Below are positions 1 to 8,760 of a stretch of DNA of 29,156 bases, one piece after another. Below the pieces are notes generated by a model. That model was not told where the DNA came from, made no database searches, and saw nothing but the letters and a program-made list of their open reading frames with translations. A program made the translations under genes and the position numbers. Source of the DNA: Burkholderiales bacterium (GTDB lineage Bacteria > Pseudomonadota > Gammaproteobacteria > Burkholderiales > Burkholderiaceae_F); assembly GCA_021298875.1 (NCBI GenBank), contig JAJTHJ010000115.1, positions 1 through 29,156 of the forward strand, written 5' to 3'. Within the stretch, counting starts at the first letter, position 1. Each line of letters opens with the position of its first letter.

Positions 1-65
1 AGCCGATCAGGCTCGGCAGGCCAGCGCATGAGGGCGGCTATGCGATACGGATTCCCGGGGCAAGG

Positions 66-623
66 TCAGCCGAGGGCACCTAAACGCGCATATCGGTACT
101 CGATCGAGTCGTCGGCGAAATAGTGCTCCGCGCCTGCTGTCAGCGTGCATAGCACCGGCGCGGAGACAGCGGGAAACGCCGGCGGCGACGCGTTGGCTAT
201 GGCCCCAAGGAACTGGGCACTGATCTGACGGGACTGCGTAGCTGCGATTTGGGCCGAGACCCGTGGCGTCGTCTGCGAAGGAACGAGCGGATCGGTCGAG
301 ATCAGCCGGCAGGACACTTGAACCGGACCCGACCGGGTAAACCGAAACTGCGTGCGAAAGCGCGCGATGCCCGCGGTGACGAGTTGGGTCAGATCGCGAG
401 AGGTTTCCGCAATCGGGGGCGGGGCCGGCGGCTGCCCGGGTCCCGTGTAGTTCACCAAGAATTCGGTCCGAAGACCGCTGAAATAGGCATCCGGAGAGAC
501 AGCACGTGTCGGAAGGCCGAATAGGCGCCAGTCGTTCACATTCAAGGTCGCTTCGAGGGCGTCACTCTGCCCAAGGCGCGACTGGCTCAGGGCGGCATTA
601 GCTGCGGGCGTCGTGATGGTCAT
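66..623 (-). CDS. Unknown 185-residue protein overlapping the 3' end of the RHS gene
   Basis: I do not recognise this protein. It has no signal peptide, no membrane segment and no catalytic motif I can name. It is rich in Ser, Thr, Ala and Pro, with a proline run near residues 65-70 and alternating beta-type stretches such as FRTQFRFTRSGPVQVSCRL. The ATG at 621-623 lies 26 bases inside the end of the RHS reading frame (stop 598-600), in another frame, and no Shine-Dalgarno sequence precedes it, so translational coupling to the RHS gene is likely if it is made. A stop codon just upstream of the ATG in its own frame rules out its being a simple frameshifted continuation of the RHS protein. Its place after an RHS gene that lacks its usual C-terminal core makes a cargo or accessory role possible, but that is only inference from position. 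The next 65 bases to the window edge show nothing recognisable. Confidence 0.5.
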   Translation of the reverse strand: MTITTPAANAALSQSRLGQSDALEATLNVNDWRLFGLPTRAVSPDAYFSGLRTEFLVNYTGPGQPPAPPPIAETSRDLTQLVTAGIARFRTQFRFTRSGPVQVSCRLISTDPLVPSQTTPRVSAQIAATQSRQISAQFLGAIANASPPAFPAVSAPVLCTLTAGAEHYFADDSIEYRYARLGALG

Positions 624-3600
624 GCGTCAGCCGATCGCTCGGCGCCTCCGTCCAGTCGCCGGTGAGACGCTGCGCCACTTCCGCCCGCCAGTCGTCCGGC
701 GATCGCCCATCCATGCCGAAGCGGCGAGACCACTGGACGTTCCACCCGCCTGCGCCGGCCTGGTACTGACTGTGCCGCAGCGTCAGCATGTTGCCGGCTG
801 CGTCGTAGTCGTAATCTTCCCGATAAAGCGCTGTGAGCTTCGGCGCGTTGTCCTGGTTCGGCGTACCGTGATTGCCGCTGCCGTAGCCGCAGCGCGGTGT
901 GTCGGTCCAGGGGCGAGGGCTCGGGATCCCTTTGCATTCTCGGCCGGTGGCCGCCGTCAACCGGTACAAAGGGTCGTACTCGAAGCGCCGCAGCAAGGCA
1001 TCGCCGGCGGCGAGTTGGCCGCGCAAAGCGGGTTCGGCAGATAGTGCCTCAGGGTTGTTGGCAACACCGCAGCCGGGCACCATTTCCTGCATGCCGAGGA
1101 TGTTGCCCGCCAGGTCGTGGCGGTAGGCGATGTCTTGCAGAGGTGCGCCTCGCAGCCGGTACGTGGGTGTGGTGGCGGTCGCCACTTCGTAGCGCTCGGT
1201 TCGCATCCGGGCCAGGCGGAAGGTAGCGGGTTCGTAGGCGTACCGCGTTGCGAGGCCGTTGCCATAGGCGATGAGCAGCCGCTGGCCCTTGGCGTTGTAG
1301 GCGATGCGCTCCACGTAGGTTTGCCGCGGGCCAGTGCCGGCGGCATCCAGCGGCCCTTCCAGTTCGACGCGCTCCACGGCGCCGGCACGGTTGTAGGTCG
1401 GCCGCAAACGATGGCGTTCGCCGTTCGCAGCCTGCGGATAGTCCGACCACTTGACGCGGTTCAGCGCGTCATAGGCGTTGCGCGTGGTGTAGGTCGGGTC
1501 GAGGTCGTCGTCGGTCGCCGCGTCGGCCCAGTCGACACGGGGTGCCGGCACGGCCCAGGTGCGTGCCGGCTCGGGCTTGGCAAGCTCGGCGCGGTAGGGG
1601 CGGAGCATGAACTCGTCGGACAGAACCTGGCGCGACGACTCCAGGACGTTGCCCTTGAAGTCGTAGGCAGCCACCGTGACACGGCCGGCTTCGTCGTCGT
1701 GGCGCACCAGCTTGCCCAAGTGGTTGACCGCTGCCGCCGCAGATCTGCCGCCCGCGCTGAGGGCCGGCAGATCGTCGTCGCCGTAGAAGAGCCGTTCGCG
1801 CAGCGTGATCGTTTCGCCTGCCGCATCGCGCGCCCAGAGCCGCTTGGGCCGGCCGAGGGCATCGAAGCTGCGGACCTGCAGCGCGCCCTTGGCGTCGCGG
1901 TGCTCGATGGCGTTGCCGCCGGCATCGAACACGTCCTGCTTGCGCCCGGCGTCGATGCTTTCGGTGCGCAGCGGGTGTTTGGCCAGGTCGTATGCGTACT
2001 CGAACGCCAGCCGACCCAGGGCATCGCGAATGCCGGTCAGATTGCCCTGGAGGTCGTAGGTCGAGCGCGTGACGTGCTCTTCGATCGGCGGCAGGTCGCC
2101 GCCGGCGTCGGGCCGACCACGGTGCCGTGCCACCGCACGCACGGTGCGGCCCAGCGCGTCGATCTCGATGCTGGATGGAGTGTCGTGGTGGTGGCGGTAG
2201 CTTCGGTGGGCCGCGCTGCTGGCGTGCGTGCGGCCGGCGTTGTCGTTGGCGTCGTAGGTGTAGGCCTCCCAGGGGGTGGGAATCAACCGCTCCGTGTCGG
2301 CGGGAGACAGTGGGGGATCCGCCAAGTTTTTCGGGATGCCATAAAGCACCCGCTGCTCCGAGCCATCGGGGTTGACCGTGCGCACGACCTGGCCGCGCGG
2401 GTCGTAGTGCAGGGTCACCCGCTGGCCGAGCTTGGCGTCCGGCACCGGCTCGTAGTCCCAGCCGGTGTCGAAGAAGGGTTCGTACTTCTCGACCACGCGC
2501 CCCTTGTTGTCGTACCGCTGCCAGCCGCTGACGACCACGTTGGGGCGTGCCGGGTTGGCGTTGACCTCAGCATCGACGACTTTGGGCAGATCGGCGAACT
2601 GATCGGCAGGCAGGAGCAGTTCGCCGCCGCCGAAGTGCTCATCGGCAAAGCGCAGCGCCTCGCCCTGCGTGCGTGTCTGCAGCAGCCGCCCGAACCCGTC
2701 GGAGTACTCCCGCGTCTCGATGGTCTGGCCGGTGTCGTCCGGGTCGGTGTCGTGCAAGACGCGGCGCAGGGCGCGCACGTGGACCGGTTGGCGCCGTTCG
2801 AGAAAAGCGCGCAAGTCGTACCGCAGCGACAGGCTGGGCGCCTTCAGGTCGCCCTCGTTGGCGCCGGGCTTGCCCCTCAGGAACGTATCGGTCGCCAGCC
2901 CGGAAGGCGAGTAGTGCATCTCGGTGCGATTGCCATTGGGGTCGGTGAGCAGCGACGGCCGGAGCACGCGGAGGTTGTAGTCGGCCGTGGTCGCCAGGCC
3001 GGTGGGGCCGGTGACCCTCACGGGCAGCAGGCCGTAGCGATAGTCCTTCGCCGCGATGCGGGTGGTGTGGCCGAGCGGATCGCGCTGGGCCAGCAGCAGC
3101 CCGAGCGGTCGACTCGGTGGTGGCTGGGCCTGGAAGTCGAATTCGGCGCTGAGAGTCTCCGCATACCAGCCCCCGGCATGGACCGCCGACGCGGCATGTC
3201 TGCGGTAGCCCGCCTGTGCCGGCAAGCTGGCGGAAAAATCGGCGGGGTAGTCACCGCTTGGAAGGATGGCCGTTGCGGAGTCCAGGTAGGGCGGCCGTGA
3301 GCTGCCGTAGGCCGACTCCAGCACGTCCTCGGTGAGCACCAGGGTCTCGCTGCGGACTGGAACGCCGAAGCGGCCGAGTTGCCCGAAGGCGAGTCCGCTG
3401 AACGCGCGCCCGTCGTAATAGGTGAGAGATTCCCCAAGCAGCCGTCGCGGCCAACTTGCCTGCCCGGCCAGCAGTTTCTCGAGCGTGGTGCCTTCGGTGC
3501 CGGTCAATTCGTAGAGGCGGCTGCGAATCGCCCGGTCGGCAAGAAACGGCCCCGAGGGCTGCGGCTCCGCGTAGTCGGTCTGGCTGACACTCGCCAGGTA

Positions 3601-4041
3601 AGGCTGCACGGGCTGGCTTTCGCCGTTTCGCCAGCCGCGCGGGCAGGCGATCGCCATCCGGCGCCGCGGCTGGCCATAGGCGTCGTAGTCGCCGCTGTAC
3701 GAAAAGCGGGTCAGGGGATCGTCGCCCCGTTCCCACTGCGTGCTGCGCTCGGCCACGGCATGGGGGAAGAAGACGCGCGGGCGGTTCGAGCCCTGCGCGG
3801 GGGGATCGATCTCCCGCAGGGCGTACGCGTACTCGGCCACGCTGTAGGGGCGATCCGCCGAAGGGGAGCCATCGAGCGCGTAGGTTTCGCGGCGCAGCAC
3901 ACTGCCACGCAGGCTGCGGAGTGCGTCCCGGCGATCGCGGCGCGGTAACGCACCGAGAAAGGCATCAAGCCCGGCCCGGTGATCCGCCACCGCACCGTCT
4001 TCCGACAGATAGAGGAGCTGAGCGGGATCGCGATCGCCAGG
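598..4041 (-). pseudogene. Tc toxin B-component/RHS gene, 3' fragment (TcdB middle-C domain plus RHS repeats)
   Basis: This is the C-terminal part of a Tc-type insecticidal toxin B subunit joined to an RHS repeat region. The TcdB middle/C-terminal signature is at the start (LRGSVLRRETYALDG, then FFPHAVAERSTQWERG and DAYGQPRRRMAIA). YD/RHS repeats follow (DPNGNRTEMHY, YDLQGNLTGIRDALGR, YDLAGNILG, YDAAGNMLTLRH). In known complexes this region forms the cocoon that encloses a toxic C-terminus. The frame is open from 4041, directly after a TGA at 4042-4044 that is in frame with the middle fragment. An internal GTG at 3988-3990 would give a 1130-residue product. The protein ends about 50 residues after the last YD repeat without the RHS core or the self-cleavage motif, so no toxin tip is encoded. 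It is probably inactive unless the TGA is read through. Confidence 0.8.
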
Positions 4042-5565
4042 TCAGTATTCGTCGCGAAACTCCAGTTCCCGCCAGGGGCTGCCATCCGCCGGGTCGACGG
4101 CGCCCTGATGAAACCAGGTGCGCGTGAGCACCGGCGGCGAGTAGCTCCTCTGCCGCCGCAAAGCGGCCAGGAACGACTCTTCGTTGGTAAGGCCACGACC
4201 GGCGTAGCCCGAAAAGACCTCCGAGTCGATCTGCTCGACCATGCCGAAGCCGCGAAACTCCCGTTCGACTCCATCCCAATACCCGTGGTGGTACCGGTAC
4301 TCGGTGGAGAGGGCACCTTCCGATAGCGCATCGCGGACGACGACGCGCTCGACCACGTGCACGGGGAAGGGCAGTGTGGTGCGCCAGCGCGTCGTCTGGC
4401 GAGCCTGATCGGCCAGATAGAACTTGGTCGACGGTGCGTAGGTCACCTCGGTCGCCGCACCGAGGTTGTTGTCCATCCGGGTCAGAAGGTAGGGCTTGGT
4501 GACCCCGGTGAAGTCCAGGAAGAAATGCTGGGGCGCGGCGTCGGGTCGAGTCTCTCGCGTCCAGAGCAGGCCGGCCACGCCAGAGCCCTCCAGATCGGTG
4601 AGCCGAACCGTCGCCGCGCCGTCGACAGGCGGCGTGCCCTCGATGCGTATGGGCCGGCTCCAACCATTGCCGGCGCGGTTGATCCAAAGGGTGACCTCCC
4701 GATCGGACACGTAGAGCAGATCGGCCAGCCCATCGCCATCGACGTCGCCCAGCAGAACCCTTGTGGGGTCGAAACGGTCCGGAAGACCATCGGGGATGAC
4801 CATCGTCAACCGGGTGCCGAAGCGGCCGTGCCCAAGGTTCGGCCAATAGTCCACGCGACTCCGGTGTATCAGGGCGATGTCCTGCAGCCCGTCGCCGGAT
4901 AGATCCCCCAGCTTCACGCGCGGGTCGGCAAAGCTCACGTCGGGGAAGTGCTCCGGGCGCCCCCGCGGAATTCGCCGCGTTCCCGCGGCCGCAAAACCCG
5001 CCTCCCGGCTGCTGAAGTAGCACTCGAAGGCCGTGCCCGTCCGCAGGACGTCGGTGACGCCGTCGCCAGTCAGATCCAGCAGGCGAACCTGCGGGTCTTC
5101 CAGGTCGAGGCTGGGGGCGGCCGCGTAACGCTGGAAGGAGGCAGGATTGAAGCGCCCGCTGAAGTCGAGCGGATAGTCGCCGGCAAGCTGGGCGGTGGTC
5201 ACCAGCAGATCGGACCGTCCGTCGCCATCGGCGTCGATGATTTGCACCCCCGGGTCCGCGAGGTGAAGGCCCGCCGGAGCTTGCGTCAGCGGGCGAGGCC
5301 AGTCGAATCGGCTCTGCCCCAGGTTGCGCCAGCAACGCGCGCCATCGGCGGAAATCTGCAAAATGTCGGGCAGACCGTTGCCGTACAGATCGACCAGCTC
5401 CATGCTCGGGTTCGCCAGAGTGTCGGCGGGCAGGGCGGCCCCGGCCAGCCGGCGAAAGCGGCGTGTCGCTGGTTCAAAGCGTGAATAGTCGAAGTCCAGC
5501 GGCGGCAGTTCCCGAACACCACTTCCTTCGTCATCAAACGTCCATGTAGACGAACTCGTACGCAC
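4042..5565 (-). pseudogene. Tc toxin B-component, middle fragment (FG-GAP beta-propeller and TcdB middle-N domain)
   Basis: This is the middle piece of the broken Tc toxin B gene. At least six FG-GAP/VCBS calcium-type motifs are visible: DLYGNGLPDIL, DADGDGRSDLL, DLTGDGVTDVL, DLSGDGLQDIA, DVDGDGLADLL and the weaker DLEGSGVAGLL. They match the beta-propeller that docks the B subunit onto the TcA pore. The TcdB middle-N signature follows (LLTRMDNNLGAATEVTY, FPVHVVERV, and HGYWDGVEREFRGFG, which is the family hallmark). The apparent GTG start at 5563-5565 is only the edge of the open frame: clear homology begins near 5538 (FDDEGSGVRELPPLDFDYS) in a frame different from the SpvB piece. The frame ends at TGA 4042-4044. 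Reading past it gives PGDRDPAQLLYLSEDG, joining the 3' fragment in the same frame. Confidence 0.8.
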
Positions 5566-6430
5566 GTACGGGAATGGGCGGCGCGTTCTCTGGGTGGGTC
5601 TTGATCAGGATCCACTTGCAGCGCCGCGCCGTGCGGATCTCGAAACCGGCTCGGTAGTCGGAAAACGGATCAGGCCGCGATCGCGCGGCAACTTCAGGCA
5701 CGATGCCTTCGGGAACCGGATCGTCGTCGTACAGGAACTCCACCGAAACGAAGAAGGCGTCCCGGCCCTGATCAAACAGGTCGACATAGCGGATGCGCCG
5801 TGGATAAGTCTGCACGCCGTCATGGCCGCCGCTCCGGTCCCGTTCCCGACGATAGTCGTAGACGATGCGGTTGCCGAATGGATCGCGCGTCTCGCTTAGG
5901 CGCCAAGCGAATCGGCGTGACGACGCAGTGGGGTCGGCAAGGGTGGCGTAGCGATCCGGGGTGTCCGCGCGGTCGCCGTACACACTGGACAGCCCGTCCT
6001 TGGTGGCTACCTGCCAGTAATCGTCGTCTCCGGCGATGTGTGAGATTCGGGCAAAGAGCCCTTCCGTGCGCGGCCGATAAGTCGTGACGTCCGCGGTTGG
6101 GCCCGCGACCTGGGCCAGTTCTTCCGCACCGGACAATACAAACGTGTCCGTTCCAGAATAGCGGGGCACGCCCTTGGAGGTGAGGCAGGTCACGGCGGGT
6201 ATGGCGAGACTCCAACCCAAGCCGAAGGCACCATTCCCGTGCCCGGTGCTGAAGACCAAGGAAATGGCCGGCTTCAAGCCATTACGCCCGTCCGGCAGCG
6301 CGATGGGTACGGAGAAGTTGCCCGTGCCCGTGTGCAGGTCGGGTGAAAACGTCTCGCCTAATCCGCGGAGCGCGCCACCGCCCTTTTGCGGGGACAAGAC
6401 CTCAGCGAGAGATGAGCCTTGGTTGTTCAT
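5534..6430 (-). pseudogene. Tc toxin B-component, 5' fragment (SpvB domain)
   Basis: This is the N-terminal SpvB-type domain of a Tc/SpvB/RHS toxin protein. Recognisable parts are GGALRGLGETFSPDLHTGTG, the family feature FSVPIALPDGRNGLKP, FSTGHGNGAFGLGWSLAIP, and the DDYWQVATKDGLSSVYG block. I chose the ATG at 6428-6430 (MNNQGSSLAEV) because GGGGAAG stands a few bases upstream; an earlier GTG at 6472 lacks such a site. The frame runs into a stop at 5534-5536 just after VRAYEFVYMD. The homologous continuation (FDDEGSGVRELPP) lies in another frame almost immediately downstream, and the linker expected between these blocks is missing. The simplest reading is a small deletion that also shifted the frame. 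Upstream lies an IS3 remnant, and no promoter was identified. Confidence 0.8.
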
Positions 6431-6554
6431 CGAACTTCCCCGTCGAGTCCCGACCGCAGGTCTTTGCCACACACTAGCTTATGGCAAGCGCCGACGGCCC
6501 CCCGGAAAACCCGACCAAGTCGAAAGCGGAGGTACAGGCGCTTCCGAAGGCCCC

Positions 6555-6767
6555 GGTCGGCTGCGCGACGAGTTCCTCAACGTCAACGAGTTCATCGCCC
6601 TGCGCGATATTCGCGAGAAGTTGAAGGCTTGGCAGGACGACTACAACCACGGGTGGTCATACCGCTCGCTCGGCCACCTGACCCCGAGCGAGTTCGTCGC
6701 AATGCGGTCGGTACAGCCCAAGAAAGCGGCCAACCTCCAGTTCAAAACCGTCCGGCTTCCGGGGGAA
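6555..6767 (+). mobile_element. IS3-family transposase remnant (OrfB C-terminal tail)
   Basis: One plus-strand frame encodes the end of an IS3-type integrase core: GRLRDEFLN, then ALRDIREKLKAWQDDYN, then SYRSLGHLTPSEFVA. This matches the C-terminal rve_3 region of IS3-family OrfB transposases, around and after the final catalytic Glu (the E of RDEFLN). The rest of the transposase, including the two Asp residues of the DDE triad, is absent, so it cannot be active. A 9-bp inverted repeat flanks the remnant (CCCCCGGAA at 6499-6507, TTCCGGGGG at 6757-6765) and might be residual element ends, but that is weak evidence. The remnant fills the gap between the Tc toxin gene and the TRAP operon. The surrounding open frame runs by chance into the dctP sequence. 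Confidence 0.7.
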
Positions 6768-6921
6768 TGTCGGCTGGGCGCCTTTTCGATGCTTCGCGCG
6801 TGGTTCGGACGGCCGCTGCCGCCCCGGCGATTTGTCTTGGACAAAGTGGCACAGCCCTTGCTTGGCGGGAATGGCCTGAAAGTTCTGCGCCATTCCGACA
6901 ACCATCCAAGGAGATCGTCCC

Positions 6922-7707
6922 ATGCGACGCGGCCAGTTCGTCACCGGGGCCGCGGCCGCCGGTGCCTCCGCCCTGTCCGTGCCCATGATCGCCCGCACCC
7001 AGCAGAACTACCGCTGGCGCATGACCACCACCCGGCCCGCCGGCCTGCCCTTCTATCAGGTGGGGCCGGGCAGCGCGGCGGCGTTGGCCGAGCGCTGCGA
7101 CAAGATGTCCAACGGCCGAATCAAGATCCAAGTCTTTGCCGCGGGCGAACTGCTGCCGGCCTTCGAGGGCTTCGATGCGGTGTCCAACGGCTCGGTGGAG
7201 ATGAACCACGGGGTTTCCTACTTCTGGAGCGGCAAGACCTTCGCCGCCCAGTACTTCGCCACCGTGCCCTTCGGCATGAGCTTCCTCGGCCACTACGCGT
7301 GGTTGCAGTTCGGCGGCGGCAAGGAGCTGTGGAAAGAGGCCTGCCGGCCGCTGAACTTGATGCCGTTTGCCGCCGGCTGCTCGGGCGTGCAGATGACCGG
7401 CTGGTTCAAGAAGGAAATCCGCAGCGTGTCCGACCTCAAGGGGGTGAAGATGCGCATTCCCGGGCTGGCCGGCCGCATCTACGCCTCGCTCGGCGTGGAG
7501 GTGCGCCAGTTGCCCGGCGGCGAAATCTTCCCCGCGCTGGAGCGTGGCGTGATCGACGCGGCGGAGTTCGTCGGCCCCTTCCTCGATGCGCGCCTCGGCC
7601 AGAAAACGCGGCCAAGAACTACTACGCCAGCGGCTGGCACGAGCCGAGCACGGTCTCGGAGATCGTCATCCAGCGCAAGCTCTGGGACGGCCTGCCGCCC
7701 GACCTGA
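6922..7707 (+). pseudogene. dctP: TRAP transporter solute-binding protein DctP, N-terminal part (frameshifted)
   Basis: This is the periplasmic solute receptor of a tripartite ATP-independent (TRAP) transporter, which captures an organic anion such as a carboxylate and hands it to the DctQ-DctM membrane pair. A Tat-like signal opens the protein: Arg-Arg at residues 2-3 (RRGQFV), then an Ala-rich stretch. The DctP fold is visible in LPFYQVGPGSAAALAERCDKMS, then GRIKIQVFAAGELLP, FSGMSF-type residues, and the substrate-site region KGVKMRIPGLAGRIYASLG with GVIDAAEFVGP. A good ribosome site (AAGGAGAT) sits at about 6907-6914. True homology ends at about 7602 (FLDARLGQK), after which the frame drifts to a stop at 7707. 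The rest is found one base back in the -1 frame. The substrate cannot be told from sequence. Confidence 0.82.
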
Positions 7708-8003
7708 AAGAGATCGTGCGCGCTGCCGCCGATGCGACCAACCAGGAGGGGCTGTTCCTGCTCGAAGCGCGCAACGCCGATGCGCTCGACCAACTGGTCA
7801 ACCGCGACAAGGTGGTGGTGCGCCAACTGCCCGACGACGTGATCGCCGCGTTGCGCAAGACCTCGATCGAGGTGCTCACCGACACCGGGTCGAAGGACCC
7901 GATGACCAAAAAGGCGCACGACTCCTTCGTTGCGGCCAAGCGCAAGCACGATCGCTGGTCGGAGATCAGCGAAGAAGCCTTCCTGGTGCGCTCGCGCGCC
8001 TGA
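7605..8003 (+). pseudogene. dctP: TRAP transporter solute-binding protein DctP, C-terminal part
   Basis: This frame continues DctP after the break: NAAKNYYASGWHEPSTVSEI, then the helical region KLWDGLPPDLKEIVRAAADA, ending with TGA at 8001-8003. The YYxxGWHEP motif is typical of the TakP-like TRAP receptors. Joined to the N-terminal part through a -1 step at the A-run 7603-7606, the protein would be about 360 residues, the normal family length. Adding one A would restore QKNAAKNYY, so a single-base loss, or a sequencing error in the run, explains everything. This piece has no start codon or ribosome site of its own near the junction. Fourteen codons of this frame also overlap the drift end of the first part. 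Confidence 0.8.
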
Positions 8004-8133
8004 TTCCGTTTCCAAAGCGAATCGGCGCATCTCCGTCGTTCCCGCGAAAGCGGGAACCCAGCGGTAACGCAAGGCCGTGTGGATTCCCGCTTGCGCGGGA
8101 ATGACGGCCATGTTCGATCGATTGAAACGGAAT
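8003..8133. repeat. Inverted REP pair (REPIN-like) inside a ~130-bp imperfect palindrome
   Basis: Two inverted copies of a short palindromic repeat are present. Copy 1 (8034-8061) contains TTCCCGCGAAAGCGGGAA. Copy 2 (8080-8107) contains ATTCCCGCTTGCGCGGGAAT and, reversed, matches copy 1 almost base for base, including the flanking CGTC and CCCA. The symmetry continues outwards, ending in a 10-bp inverted repeat ATTCCGTTTC (8003-8012) and GAAACGGAAT (8124-8133). This is the dispersed CGTCATTCCCGC-type element common in beta- and gammaproteobacteria. It overlaps the dctP stop and the 5' end of dctQ, so it probably forms a strong hairpin in the operon mRNA. Confidence 0.8.
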
Positions 8134-8760
8134 TGGAATGAGCTTTCCGCTGCACCCGCCGCGCGCCGCCGCCCCTGGCGCTCTTCCCGCGCCGGGCGCA
8201 GGCTGCGCCTCTCCAATGCCCCTGCAATCACCAAGCTGCTGTTCAAGTTCGCCGACCTCGCCGATGCGCTGGTCGACCGCGTTGGCCTCTTTGCCGCGTG
8301 GATCGTCTTCGCCATGGTGCTGCTGATCAGCGGCAACACGCTGGCCCGCTACTTCTTCAACGCCTCCACGGTCTGGCCGCAGGAGCTGGAGTGGCATCTG
8401 CTGGCGGTGGTCGCGTTATGGGGCATCGCGCGCATGCAACTGCGCGCCACGTCGGTGCGGGTGGATCTCTTCCACCAGTCTTACCGCGAGCGCACCAGGC
8501 TGTGGATCGAGTTCCTCACCGCGGCGCTGGTGATGCTGCCGTTCTCGCTCTTCGTCTGCTGGCTCGGCTGGGGCTTTGTGCGCCATTCGTGGTCGCTGGC
8601 GGAGGTGTCGCCCGACCCCGGCGGGCTGCCCCGGCGCTGGGCGGTGAAGTCGCTGGTGGTGTCGGGCTATGCGCTGCTGGCGCTGACGGCGGTCAGCACA
8701 GTGATCCGTACCGCGGGGCGGCTGGCCGGGCGCGAGACGGGAGCGGCCCATGGCGCCTGA
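8110..8760 (+). CDS. dctQ: TRAP transporter small permease DctQ
   Basis: This is the small four-helix membrane subunit that scaffolds the large permease DctM. Hydrophobic segments are visible at VGLFAAWIVFAMVLLISGN, LEWHLLAVVALWGIARM, IEFLTAALVMLPFSLFVCW and VVSGYALLALTAVSTVI. The family feature LARYFFNASTVWPQELEWHL lies between the first two, and the RVDLFHQSY region follows the second. The start is uncertain: an in-frame GTG at 8077 would translate the repeat itself (WIPACAGMT), so I used the ATG at 8110, though no clear ribosome site precedes it. The first 35 or so residues (Arg/Pro-rich) also look non-native, and the ancestral start may have been replaced by the repeat. The gene overlaps dctM by 11 bases. 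It looks intact, but its receptor and large permease genes are not. Confidence 0.8.
   Translation: MFDRLKRNWNELSAAPAARRRPWRSSRAGRRLRLSNAPAITKLLFKFADLADALVDRVGLFAAWIVFAMVLLISGNTLARYFFNASTVWPQELEWHLLAVVALWGIARMQLRATSVRVDLFHQSYRERTRLWIEFLTAALVMLPFSLFVCWLGWGFVRHSWSLAEVSPDPGGLPRRWAVKSLVVSGYALLALTAVSTVIRTAGRLAGRETGAAHGA

Noticed and set aside
1117..3300. Long plus-strand open frame of 727 codons opposite the RHS gene
   Set aside because: It is the mirror of a high-GC coding region. It is Val/Gly/Arg-rich without any family motif, while the minus strand has clear RHS repeats.
4042..4044. Selenocysteine or a changed genetic code as the reason for the in-frame TGA codons
   Set aside because: TGA ends normal genes in this window, no SECIS-like hairpin is evident just after the codons, and Tc toxins and DctM are not selenoproteins.
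7600..7611. Programmed -1 frameshifting in dctP
   Set aside because: CAG AAA ACG does not form a standard X XXY YYZ slippery heptamer, and TRAP receptors are not known to need one.
6174..8003. 609-codon frame covering antisense SpvB, the IS remnant and the end of DctP
   Set aside because: A chance fusion of unrelated open stretches; only the IS tail and the DctP C-terminus inside it are real.
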